Origin: Arthrobacter nitrophenolicus
Lineage (GTDB): Bacteria > Actinomycetota > Actinomycetes > Actinomycetales > Micrococcaceae
Assembly (NCBI RefSeq): GCF_000332815.1
Contig: NZ_AOFD01000025.1
Coordinates: 1-58,805 of the forward strand
Direction: 5' to 3'
Length of the DNA: 58,805 nt
Shown: one piece after another, positions 28,961 to 37,009 of the stretch
Numbering within the stretch: the first letter of the stretch is position 1
Layout of the letters: each line of letters begins with the position of its first letter
The notes under the pieces: model-generated
What the model saw: the letters and a program-made list of their open reading frames with translations, nothing else
Told to the model about the DNA's origin: nothing
The model's database searches: none
Made by a program: the position numbers and the translations under genes

Positions 28961-29986
28961 ATGCCCGCCTACCTCCTGGACGTCGATACCGGCATCGACG
29001 ACGCCCTGGCCGTCGCCTACCTCGCCGCCCTGCCGGACACGGAGTTCGTCTCGGTAACGGCAACACCCGGCAACGTCGATGCCGACCAGGTGGCGCGCAA
29101 CACCCTTGCGCTCCTCGAATTGTGCGGCCGGCGCGGCGTGGAAGTAGCCGTCGGTGCGCGCCAGCCGCTGTCCATTCCGCTGCTGACCACGCCGGAAACC
29201 CACGGACCGCAGGGCATCGGCCACGCCGTCCTGCCGGAACCGGAAGGGCGGGTGTCGCCGCGCCACGCCGTCGACCTGTGGATCGAACATGCCAAGGCGC
29301 GGCCGGGGGAGCTGACGGCCCTGATTACAGCGCCGCTGACCAACTTCGCGCTGGCACTGCGCAAGGAGCCGGACCTGCCGGAGCTCCTGGCCGGCGTGGT
29401 GGTCATGGGCGGCTGCTTCTACTACCAGGGCAACACCACGCCCACCGCGGAATGGAATACCCATGTGGACCCGCACGCCGCGAAGGAGGTCTACGCCGCC
29501 TACCGCGGGCGGGCCATGGAGAAGCTTCCCGTGGTGTGCTCGCTGGACACGACAGAGCGCATCGAGATGCGGCCGGAGCATGTCCGGCAGCTGGCGGAAG
29601 CGGCCGGCGCCGCCGTCCCCGAGCTGGTGCTCCCGGACCAGCCGGAAGGGCAGCGGAGCACCTCGGACAACGGGATCATCAGGCACCTGTCCGATGCGCT
29701 GCGGTTCTATTTCGAGTTCCACCGGCGCTACGACCAGGGCTACCTTGCCCACGTCCATGACTTCTTTGCCGCCGGGGTGGCGGCAGGAACGCTGGAGTAC
29801 ACCGCCCGGCCGGCTACGGTGGACGTTGAGGCGGAATCGCCGCTTTTCGCCGGAACAACGGTTGCCGACTTCCGCGGCCTGTGGGGCATCGGACCCAACG
29901 CCAGGATTGTCTCCGGCAACAACCCGGAGCAGGCCTTCCGTGAACTGGTCACCGCCGTCGGCGGCCTCGCAGCCCGGCTGGGCTGA
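28961..29986 (+). CDS. Nucleoside hydrolase (inosine-uridine family)
   Basis: 341 aa. The calcium/ribose site LLDVDTGIDDALA (D7, D9, D13, D14) is intact. The EWNTHVDPHAAKEVY stretch matches the family's N-x3-D-P-x-A-A motif. The C-terminal ligand Asp lies in the segment ending SDNGIIRHLSDALRF or HVHDFFAAG. The enzyme cleaves ribonucleosides to base and ribose. The ATG lies seven bases after the aldo/keto reductase stop without a clear Shine-Dalgarno, suggesting re-initiation. It faces mtr convergently; an ECF transporter of unknown substrate lies just beyond. Confidence 0.88.
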   Translation: MPAYLLDVDTGIDDALAVAYLAALPDTEFVSVTATPGNVDADQVARNTLALLELCGRRGVEVAVGARQPLSIPLLTTPETHGPQGIGHAVLPEPEGRVSPRHAVDLWIEHAKARPGELTALITAPLTNFALALRKEPDLPELLAGVVVMGGCFYYQGNTTPTAEWNTHVDPHAAKEVYAAYRGRAMEKLPVVCSLDTTERIEMRPEHVRQLAEAAGAAVPELVLPDQPEGQRSTSDNGIIRHLSDALRFYFEFHRRYDQGYLAHVHDFFAAGVAAGTLEYTARPATVDVEAESPLFAGTTVADFRGLWGIGPNARIVSGNNPEQAFRELVTAVGGLAARLG

Positions 29987-30009
29987 GGGTCCGCGGATAA
30001 ACCTGCCGG

Positions 30010-31434
30010 CTACAGCGGGGCGTCCTCCGGAACCTCGACATCCAGTGCGAGCAGGGCATTTTCCACCACTTCCATGAGGGCCGGGTGGATCCAGAAGGGG
30101 CCGCGGGCCAGCTGATGCACCGGCACCGAGGTGGCCATGGCCTGGACCAGGGGCTGGATGAGCAGCGAGGCCTCATGCCCCAGGATGTGGGCCCCCAGCA
30201 GGCGGCCGGTGCCGCGCTCGGCAACAAGCTTGACCACGCCCTCCGCGTCCTCCATGGCCCAGCCATAGGCGGTGGTGCCATATTCCTGGACGGCAGTCAC
30301 CACCTCCGTTCCCGCGGCCACCCCGGACCGTGCCTCATCCTCGGTCAGCCCCACTGACGCAATTTGCGGAGTGGAGAAGACGGCGGACGGCACGGCGGTG
30401 TAGTCCATGGGCCGGAGCCGGTCCGGGTGCTCGAGGTTATGGGCCACGACGCGCGCTTCCCGGTTGGCCACGTGCTTGAGCTGGTAGGGGTTCGCCACGT
30501 CGCCCAGGGCATAGACGCCCTCCAGCGGCTGCCCGCCGGAAAGGATCCGGAGGTGGGGGTCAACGGCGAGTGTGCCGTCGTCGTTGAGGTCGAAGCCAGC
30601 GGCCGCGGCATCGAGCCCGTCGGTGTTGGGAACCCGGCCGGTGGCCATCAGGACAATCTCCGCTTCCACCCGCAGCCGGCGCCCGCCGCCGTCGGAAAAC
30701 ACCGCTGTGGCCGTCCCGCCGCCGCTGTCCTCGACCGCTTCGAGCGCCCAGCCCAGCTCCAGCTTCCAACGGTCCGCCGCTGCGGCCGTGAAGCGCCGGG
30801 CGATCTCGTCGTCATGCCCCCGCAGCAGGCGCCCGGAACGGTTCACCTGGGTGACCTCGGAGCCGAACCCGGAGAACACGGCAGCAAATTCCGCGGCGAT
30901 GTAGCCGCCGCCAACAACCACCACCCGGGCCGGCAGCCCGTCGATCCGCATCACGGTGTCCGAGGTGTGGACCTGCGGCAGCCCAACACCCGGGACGTCG
31001 GGAAGCGCAGCCCGCGAGCCGGCGGCCACCACCACCTGGTCCGCAGTGATCTCAACCCCCGTGGCGGTCTGCAGTGACCGGGGTCCGGTGAACCGGACGT
31101 GGTCCTGGTACAGGTCCACGTTGTCCTGTTCCTCTGCCCGGTAGCGCCGGCCGGACTCGGAAATGGCGTCGATCCGCCCGAAAATCCTGTCCCGGATGCC
31201 GTTCCAGTGCACTTTGTCCAGGTTCAGGTCAACGCCCAGTCCTGCGGCTTCGACCGGAACGCCGGCCAGCCCCGACGGATAGACGAACATCTTGGTGGGG
31301 ATGCAGCCCACGTTCAGGCAGGTCCCGCCGAAGACGCCGCCATCGATCAGCGCCACGCGCCTGCCGTCCCAGAACGGGGTGATCAGCGAATTTCCGGAGC
31401 CGGAGCCGATGATGGCCAGGTCATAGTGGGGCAT
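30010..31434 (-). CDS. mtr: Mycothione reductase (pyridine nucleotide-disulfide oxidoreductase)
   Basis: 474 aa. FAD-binding IIGSGSGNSL at residues 8-17, redox-active disulfide GGTCLNVGCIPTK (C39, C44), NADPH Rossmann GGGYIAAEFAAVF, second FAD motif EGVYALGDVANPY, and the dimer-interface His in FWIHPALMEVVENAL. GSGSGN in place of GxGxxG with a following Gly, and the overall match, favour mycothione reductase over lipoamide dehydrogenase. It reduces mycothiol disulfide with NADPH, the actinobacterial counterpart of glutathione reductase. The ATG at 31434 follows TAGACT by seven bases (leaderless), so the ~50-codon upstream extension is rejected. Confidence 0.88.
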   Translation of the reverse strand: MPHYDLAIIGSGSGNSLITPFWDGRRVALIDGGVFGGTCLNVGCIPTKMFVYPSGLAGVPVEAAGLGVDLNLDKVHWNGIRDRIFGRIDAISESGRRYRAEEQDNVDLYQDHVRFTGPRSLQTATGVEITADQVVVAAGSRAALPDVPGVGLPQVHTSDTVMRIDGLPARVVVVGGGYIAAEFAAVFSGFGSEVTQVNRSGRLLRGHDDEIARRFTAAAADRWKLELGWALEAVEDSGGGTATAVFSDGGGRRLRVEAEIVLMATGRVPNTDGLDAAAAGFDLNDDGTLAVDPHLRILSGGQPLEGVYALGDVANPYQLKHVANREARVVAHNLEHPDRLRPMDYTAVPSAVFSTPQIASVGLTEDEARSGVAAGTEVVTAVQEYGTTAYGWAMEDAEGVVKLVAERGTGRLLGAHILGHEASLLIQPLVQAMATSVPVHQLARGPFWIHPALMEVVENALLALDVEVPEDAPL

Positions 31435-31441
31435 ACGGGGC

Positions 31442-31470
31442 AGTCTATGGCACGGCAGCACCGGTAGAAT
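31442..31470. promoter_or_regulatory. Face-to-face overlapping promoters for mtr (-) and the ECF operon (+)
   Basis: Minus-strand TAGACT (31442-31447) lies seven bases from the mtr ATG. Plus-strand TAGAAT (31465-31470) points toward the ECF genes. Exactly 17 bp separate them, so each -10 occupies the other promoter's -35 position and the two could not be bound by polymerase at once. Confidence 0.45.
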
Positions 31471-31587
31471 GGTCCGCGGCCCGCCGGTCCATCCATCCGG
31501 CGCGGCTGCTGCCGAGGTGACATAGGCGGCGTCCCGCACGGCCCGGCGTTTTCCGGGCCCTGAAGTGCCGCACCGTGAAGGAACCAC
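31471..31587 (+). promoter_or_regulatory. Structured 5' leader of the ECF transporter operon, class not recognised
   Basis: About 110 nt separate the predicted start site from the ATG at 31588. A perfect 7-bp hairpin (GGCCCGG 31540-31546, CCGGGCC 31553-31559, six-base loop) lies 28 bases before the ATG, and GAAGGA is the ribosome site. The TPP, cobalamin and FMN riboswitch consensus elements were looked for and not seen. Confidence 0.3.
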
Positions 31588-32457
31588 ATGTCATCGCCCT
31601 CCCTGACCTTGCCGTCTCCGGCTCCCGCTGCCGTCCGCAGGCGCAGGCTGCTGGAAATCCTCGGCGCCCTGGCCATCGCCGCCACTTACGTCTACCTGGT
31701 GCTCAACCAGCCTGCCGACATCACCGGCGGCCCCGGCAGCGCAGCCGCCCTGGTCGCCCTGTCCGGCTTCCTGGCCGGGGCTGTCCTGCTGATCGTCGCC
31801 GTCCTGCCTACCCTTCCGGCCTCGACGGTGGTGCTGATCCCGGTGGCACTGGTCCTGAACATCGTGCTTGGCCAGTTCGTGGGCAGCACCCTGGTCCCGT
31901 TCTACCTTGACGCGATCGGCACCGTCCTGATCGCGGTCCTGGCGGGACCGGCGGCCGGTGCCGCCACCGGCGCCCTCAGCAGCATCGTCTGGTCCTTCTT
32001 CAACCCCACCGTGCTTCCGTTCGCCGCCGGGGCCGCACTGATCGGCTGCCTGGCCGGGCTGGCCGCCCGTTACGGCCTGTTCCGCCGGTTCTACCTCGCG
32101 CCCGTGGCCGGCTTCGCCACCGGGATCATCGGCGGCGTGGTGTCCGCCCCGGTTGCGGCCTTCGTGTTCGGCGGCACCTCAGGGGTGGCCACCGGGGCGA
32201 TCGTCAGCGCCTTCCGTTCGATGGGTGACACGCTCCTGGCCGCCATCACCAAGCAGGCACTCATCTCGGACCTCATGGACAAGGCCATCGTCTTCACCGT
32301 GGTGGCTGTCCTGGTCTACGCGCTGCCGCGCCGTGCCAGCCGGCAGTTCCCGTTCGTCCGCCGGCACCGCGTCCTGGCCGGCAAGGCTGCCGCTCCGGAA
32401 GCAACGCGGCCCGACGCGACCGACGCGACCGTGCAGGGGCCGGGCCAGGCGTCCTAG
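31588..32457 (+). CDS. ECF transporter substrate-specific (S) component
   Basis: 289 aa with six to seven hydrophobic helices, including the segment GSTLVPFYLDAIGTVLIAVL and the Gly/Ala-rich GIIGGVVSAPVAAFVFGG. Helix layout and the linked EcfT and ATPase genes identify it as an S component. Its vitamin or metabolite is not evident: it is longer than YkoE, BioY or RibU types, and the leader gives no riboswitch clue. The divergent mtr gene and the nearby nucleoside hydrolase are the only metabolic neighbours. The charged N- and C-terminal tails are cytoplasmic. Confidence 0.75.
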   Translation: MSSPSLTLPSPAPAAVRRRRLLEILGALAIAATYVYLVLNQPADITGGPGSAAALVALSGFLAGAVLLIVAVLPTLPASTVVLIPVALVLNIVLGQFVGSTLVPFYLDAIGTVLIAVLAGPAAGAATGALSSIVWSFFNPTVLPFAAGAALIGCLAGLAARYGLFRRFYLAPVAGFATGIIGGVVSAPVAAFVFGGTSGVATGAIVSAFRSMGDTLLAAITKQALISDLMDKAIVFTVVAVLVYALPRRASRQFPFVRRHRVLAGKAAAPEATRPDATDATVQGPGQAS

Positions 32458-32465
32458 GCAAACCC

Positions 32466-33209
32466 GTGCGGATTCATCCGCTGACCGGACTGGCAGCCGC
32501 CGGCAGCGCAGCAGTGATCACGACGGCGGCGGCGAGCCTTCCGCTGTCCGTCGCCGTGTCCGCCGCTGCCCTGGCGCTTTCGGTGGCGGCAGGCACCGCC
32601 CGCCGGATGCTGCCCGCTGCCGCCGCCGTGCTGCTGCCCCTGGGGCTGTCCCTGCTGATAGTCCACGGGCTGTCCTTTCCCGAGGGACTGACAGTCCTGG
32701 CCCAGTGGGGTCCGGTCCGCGTCACCGCGGAAGGCCTCTCCTTCGCGCTCGAGCGGGCAGCCCAGGTGTCCGCGGTGGTCCTCATCCTGCTGGCCTGTTC
32801 CTTCAGCCTCAGCGTCCCGGACCTGGTGGCGGCCCTGTCCGCGCGCGGCATCCGGGGCCGGTTCGGGTTTGTGCTGGCCTCCACCCTCACGCTGCTGCCG
32901 GCCATCGCCGCACGCGCCGAGCGGATCAGGCAGGCCCAGGAGTCCCGCGGACTGGTGATCCGGCGCGGCATCCTGCACCGGGCAGCTGCCTTCCGCCTCC
33001 AGGCCGTCCCGCTGGTCCTGTCATTGGTGGAGGACGCCGGAACCCGGGCCGCTGCCCTGGAGGCACGCGGCTTCAGCAGCACCGGCCCCCGCACCAGCTA
33101 CCGCATCGTGCCGGATTCCCCGGGACAACGCTTCCTGCGCCTTGTCCTGGTGCTCGCCGGCGTGGCTGCTGTTGCCGTGCGGCTGTGGCACTACGCAGGG
33201 GGCAGCTGA
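32466..33209 (+). CDS. ECF transporter transmembrane (T) component
   Basis: 247 aa. Five or more helices, with the two diagnostic EcfT coupling motifs: ESRGL (near residue 160) and EARGF (near residue 200), in the cytoplasmic helices that grip the ATPases. The GTG start at 32466 lies eight bases after the S-gene stop; the stop is one base before the ATPase GTG, so the three genes form one operon. It transmits ATPase movement to toppling of the S component. Confidence 0.85.
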   Translation: MRIHPLTGLAAAGSAAVITTAAASLPLSVAVSAAALALSVAAGTARRMLPAAAAVLLPLGLSLLIVHGLSFPEGLTVLAQWGPVRVTAEGLSFALERAAQVSAVVLILLACSFSLSVPDLVAALSARGIRGRFGFVLASTLTLLPAIAARAERIRQAQESRGLVIRRGILHRAAAFRLQAVPLVLSLVEDAGTRAAALEARGFSSTGPRTSYRIVPDSPGQRFLRLVLVLAGVAAVAVRLWHYAGGS

Positions 33210-33210
33210 C

Positions 33211-34769
33211 GTGCACCACCTCCTCCGCCCGGTGCTGGCAGCAGGCATCCGCAGCTTCGCCTACCACGATGGCGACGCGCCCGTGCTGTCCGGCGTGGAC
33301 CTCGCCCTCGCACCGGGAACACTCACCACAGTCCTAGGTGCTTCCGGCAGCGGCAAAACGACGCTTGGCAGGCTTCTCGCCGGCTGGCTGTCCCCGGGCG
33401 CGGGTGGCGTGCTGGCAGGTTTCCTGGAACTGGCCGGGACGCGGCTCGAGTTTGACGGCAGCGCCGCGGACCCGCGGATCGATCCGGCACAGTGGGGCCG
33501 GCAGGTGGGTTTCGTTCCGCAGGACGCATCCGCCATCCTGTCCACGGTCAAGGCAACGGTGGCTGAGGAACTCGCGTTCGGCCTGGAAAACGCTGGGATG
33601 AGCCCTGCGGACATGCGCGCCACGGTGGAACACACCGCGGGCCTGCTGGGGCTCACTGCACTGCTGGAAAGGGATCCTGCCTGGCTCTCCGGCGGCCAGT
33701 TGCGGCGCTGGCCATCGGCTGCGCCATCATCGCCCGTCCGCCGGTGCTTGTCATGGACGAGCCGTTTGCCTCGCTCGATGCCGCCGGCGTCCGCGAAGTG
33801 GAGGTGCTGGTGCGCCGCCTCACCGGGGACGGAACCGCCGTCGTCATCCTGAGCCAGGCGCTCGACGCTCCGCTGCTGGACGCCGCAACGTGGATTGTGC
33901 TGGCGGAAGGGACCGTCGGCGCCAGCGGACCGCCCGCGAACTTCCAGCAGGGCGGTGCCCTGCCGGCGGGCATCCTCCGGCCGCACGGGCTCCGGCCGCA
34001 CCAACTCCCGCACCCGGAGACCGCGGTGCCCCGCCGCAGCGGCAGCACGGCCCCCGCCCTGGAACTTCGGAACGTGACCTTCGGCTACCGGCAGGATGGA
34101 CAGCGGCGCAGGCGGGGCGTCATGCGCCGGGCAGGACAGGCCTCCGCCGCGGGCGGCCTGCCGTGCCCGGTACTGCAGGGGGTCGACCTGGCTGTCCACC
34201 CGGGTGAGGTGGTGGCGGTTACGGGCCCCAACGGTGCGGGCAAGTCGACCCTCCTGCGGCACTTCAACGGCCTCCTCAGGCCGGCAAACGGGTCGGTCCT
34301 GGTCCAGGGCACCGATATTGCAGAACAGCCCGTGGGCAGCACGGTGGCATCCGTGGGAATGCTCTTCCAGCATCCGCGGGACCAGCTGTTCGAGCGGACC
34401 GCCCTGCGCGAAGTCGGCTTCGGCCTGGACCGGCAGGTCGGCAGGGCGGCAGCCATGGACCGCGCGACGGCGGCGCTGGCCGCCGTCGGACTGGAGGGCG
34501 AGGCGCAGGCGCATCCCTCGGAGCTGCCCGCATCCCGCCAGCGGCTGCTGGCCCTGGCCACGGTCCTCGCCCGCACGCCGGCCGTCCTGGCCCTTGACGA
34601 ACCCACGGTGGCGCTCGACGGCAGGAGCCTGGCCGTCCTCGACGCCGCGGTCCGGTCCGCGGCCGAGGAGGGCGCCGCCGTCGTACTCGTCACCCATGAC
34701 CTCGCCTACGCCCGGCAGGTGGCGCATCGCGTCCTGGTGCTCGACGGCGGCCGGCTGGCGGAGGCCTGA
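33211..34769 (+). pseudogene. ECF transporter fused double ATPase (A-A' component; one apparent frameshift)
   Basis: 519 aa when one base near 33708 is restored (giving LSGGQLRRLAIGCAIIARPPVLVMDEP). Two ABC domains are fused, as in YkoD. Domain 1: Walker A GASGSGKTT, signature LSGGQ, Walker B VLVMDEP. Domain 2: Walker A GPNGAGKST, Q-loop FQHPRDQLFE, Walker B VLALDEPT, switch His LVTHD. Domain 2 has a degenerate signature (LPASRQR in place of LSGGQ), so only one of the two composite ATP sites may be fully active. It starts at GTG 33211, directly after the T gene, and converges on fadB with eight bases between stops. Confidence 0.82.
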
Positions 34770-34777
34770 CGTGCTGG

Positions 34778-36931
34778 CTAGGCCGGTACGGAGGGGCCTG
34801 AGGCCACGCCTGGCGGCAGGAAGCGCCGGCCGTTGACCCGCTCGGACGCCCCCACCCGGTCCAGGTAGGGGGTGATGCCGCCGAGGAACATCGGCCAGCC
34901 GGCACCCAGGATCATGCAGAGGTCGATGTCTTCGGGGCCCGCCACCACGCCCTCGTCGAGCATCAGGCCGATCTCCTCGGCAAGGGCGTCCTGGGTCCGC
35001 CGCAGCACCTCTGTGCTTGAGGACGGAGTGGTGCCGAAGGACATCAGTGCCATGGTGGACGCGGGAATAGCGCGGGTTCCGTCCGGCGCCGTTTCCCAGA
35101 GGCCCTTGATGCCGTTGTCGATGAGTTTCTGCAGGTTGGCGGAGACCGGGAAGCGGCTGCCGAAAGCGGTGTTCAGGGACTCCTGGACGTGCTGTGCCAC
35201 CGGCAGCCCCACCATCGCGAGCAGCGTGAAGGGGGTCATTGGCAGGCCCATCGGGCGCAGGGCGTTGTCAGCCACCTCCGCAGGCGTGCCTTCATCGAAC
35301 GCTGCGGTCACTTCGCCCATCAGCCGGAGCAGGATCCGGTTGACCACGAAGGCGGCAGCATCCTTGACCAGCACACCCGTCTTCTTGAGGGTCCTGGCCA
35401 GTTCGAATGCCGTGGCGAGGACCTCGTCACCGGTACGCGGGGCGCGGACGATCTCCAGCAGCGGCATCACTGCCACCGGGTTGAAGAAGTGGAAGCCCAC
35501 CAGGCGTTCCGGGTGCTGCAGGTCCTCGGCCATGGCGGTGACCGACAGCGAGGACGTGTTGGTGGCCAGGATGCAGTCGGGCCGGACGATGCCCTCCAGC
35601 TCGGCGAACACCTGCTTCTTGACGCCGAGTTCCTCGAAGACAGCCTCGATCACGAAGTCGGCATCGGCGAAGGCTTCCTTGGCCACGGAGCCGGTGACCA
35701 GCGCCTTGGTCCGTGCGGCGGCATCGGGGCTGATCCGCTCCTTGGCCAGCAGCTTGTCCACCTCGGCGTGGACATAGCCCACACCCTTGTCCACCCGGGT
35801 CTGGTCGATGTCCGTCATGACCACGGGAACCTTGAGCTGGCGGGCGAAGAGCAGTGCCAGCTGGCTGGCCATCAGCCCGGCACCCACCACACCCACCTTG
35901 GCGACCGGCCGGGCGAGGCTGCGGTCGGGGGCGCCCGCCGGCCGCTTGGAGCGCTTCTGGACGAGGTCCAGGAAGGCGTAGACCGTCGCGCGGAACTCGT
36001 CCGTCTGCATCAGCTCCGCCAGGGTTTCGCATTCCAGCGAAGCCGATTCCGCCTGGTCCAGGGTGCGGTTGGCTTCCATGAGGTCCAGCACCTTGCCCGG
36101 GGCCGGAGCCGCATCGGACGTCTTTGCGGTGACGAACTTCCGGCCTGCCGCCACCGCCCCAGCCCACCGGGCCGCGGTGTCCGGCGCGGACGGGTCGACG
36201 GCGTTGGCACGTTCCGGAACAACGTCCCCAGTGATGACTCCGGCAGCCCACGCCAGGGACTGCTCCAGGAAGTTGTCCGGGCCAAAGAGGGCGTCTGCCA
36301 TGCCATGTTCGAAGGCCTGGGTTCCGGTCAGCGTCCGGTTGTTGCTGAGCGGGTTTTCGATCATGACCTGGACTGCACGTTCCGGGCCGATCAGGCGGGG
36401 GAGGAGGTAGACGCCGCCCCAGCCCGGCACCAGCCCGAGGAATGCTTCCGGCAGGGCCAGCGCCCCCGCGCCCGTCGAGACCGTCCGGTACGTGGACTGC
36501 AGGGCGACCTCGAGGCCGCCGCCCAGGGCCGGGCCGTTGACGAACGCGAAACTGGGAACCCCCAGGTTGGCAAGGGTCCGGAACACCTCGTGGCCAAGCT
36601 GTGCCATCCACAGTCCGTGTTCGCGCTTCGCCAGGGACTTGACCGCCGAAAGGTCCGCGCCGGCAACGAAGTAGGAGGGCTTGCCCGTGATGCCGACGCC
36701 GGCGATCTCACCGTTCGCCGCCCGTGTCCGCAGCTCTTCGAGCACGGTGCCGAGTTCCACCAGGGTGTTCGGCCCCAGGGTTGTGGGCTTGGAGGAGTCC
36801 AGGCCGTTGTCCAGGGTGATGAGGGCGAATGTGCCGGCTCCGCCGGGCAGGTCGACGTCCCTGACATTGGAGTGCGTGACGGTCTCGTCGGGGAACAGGC
36901 TGGCGAAATCGGTAAAGTCTGCGGCGCTCAT
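34778..36931 (-). CDS. fadB: Fatty-acid oxidation multifunctional protein: enoyl-CoA hydratase / 3-hydroxyacyl-CoA dehydrogenase
   Basis: 717 aa. Residues ~15-220 are the crotonase domain, with oxyanion-hole segments YFVAGADLSAV and NGPALGGGLEVAL. Residues ~340-520 are the NAD-binding dehydrogenase (GVVGAGLMASQLA, catalytic His in GFHFFNPVAVMPLLEIV). Two C-terminal dehydrogenase domains follow (VKDAAAFVVNRILL, then the C-terminal repeat). It hydrates enoyl-CoA and oxidises 3-hydroxyacyl-CoA in beta-oxidation. The ATG follows AAGGAG. The usual partner thiolase (fadA) is not adjacent: the 78 bases upstream lead straight to ribonuclease D. Confidence 0.92.
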   Translation of the reverse strand: MSAADFTDFASLFPDETVTHSNVRDVDLPGGAGTFALITLDNGLDSSKPTTLGPNTLVELGTVLEELRTRAANGEIAGVGITGKPSYFVAGADLSAVKSLAKREHGLWMAQLGHEVFRTLANLGVPSFAFVNGPALGGGLEVALQSTYRTVSTGAGALALPEAFLGLVPGWGGVYLLPRLIGPERAVQVMIENPLSNNRTLTGTQAFEHGMADALFGPDNFLEQSLAWAAGVITGDVVPERANAVDPSAPDTAARWAGAVAAGRKFVTAKTSDAAPAPGKVLDLMEANRTLDQAESASLECETLAELMQTDEFRATVYAFLDLVQKRSKRPAGAPDRSLARPVAKVGVVGAGLMASQLALLFARQLKVPVVMTDIDQTRVDKGVGYVHAEVDKLLAKERISPDAAARTKALVTGSVAKEAFADADFVIEAVFEELGVKKQVFAELEGIVRPDCILATNTSSLSVTAMAEDLQHPERLVGFHFFNPVAVMPLLEIVRAPRTGDEVLATAFELARTLKKTGVLVKDAAAFVVNRILLRLMGEVTAAFDEGTPAEVADNALRPMGLPMTPFTLLAMVGLPVAQHVQESLNTAFGSRFPVSANLQKLIDNGIKGLWETAPDGTRAIPASTMALMSFGTTPSSSTEVLRRTQDALAEEIGLMLDEGVVAGPEDIDLCMILGAGWPMFLGGITPYLDRVGASERVNGRRFLPPGVASGPSVPA

Positions 36932-37009
36932 GACGGGGCTCCTTAGGACGGGGATGTATCCCAGATGTTACTCACCGGTAACTTTGCCCGCAAGGCCACC
37001 GCCGGGCCC

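Noticed and set aside
31471..31587. TPP, cobalamin or FMN riboswitch in the ECF leader
   Set aside because: None of the conserved core sequences of these classes could be found by eye.
35189..36946. A 585-codon open frame antisense to fadB
   Set aside because: fadB has all catalytic motifs on the minus strand; the plus-strand frame is a codon-bias shadow.
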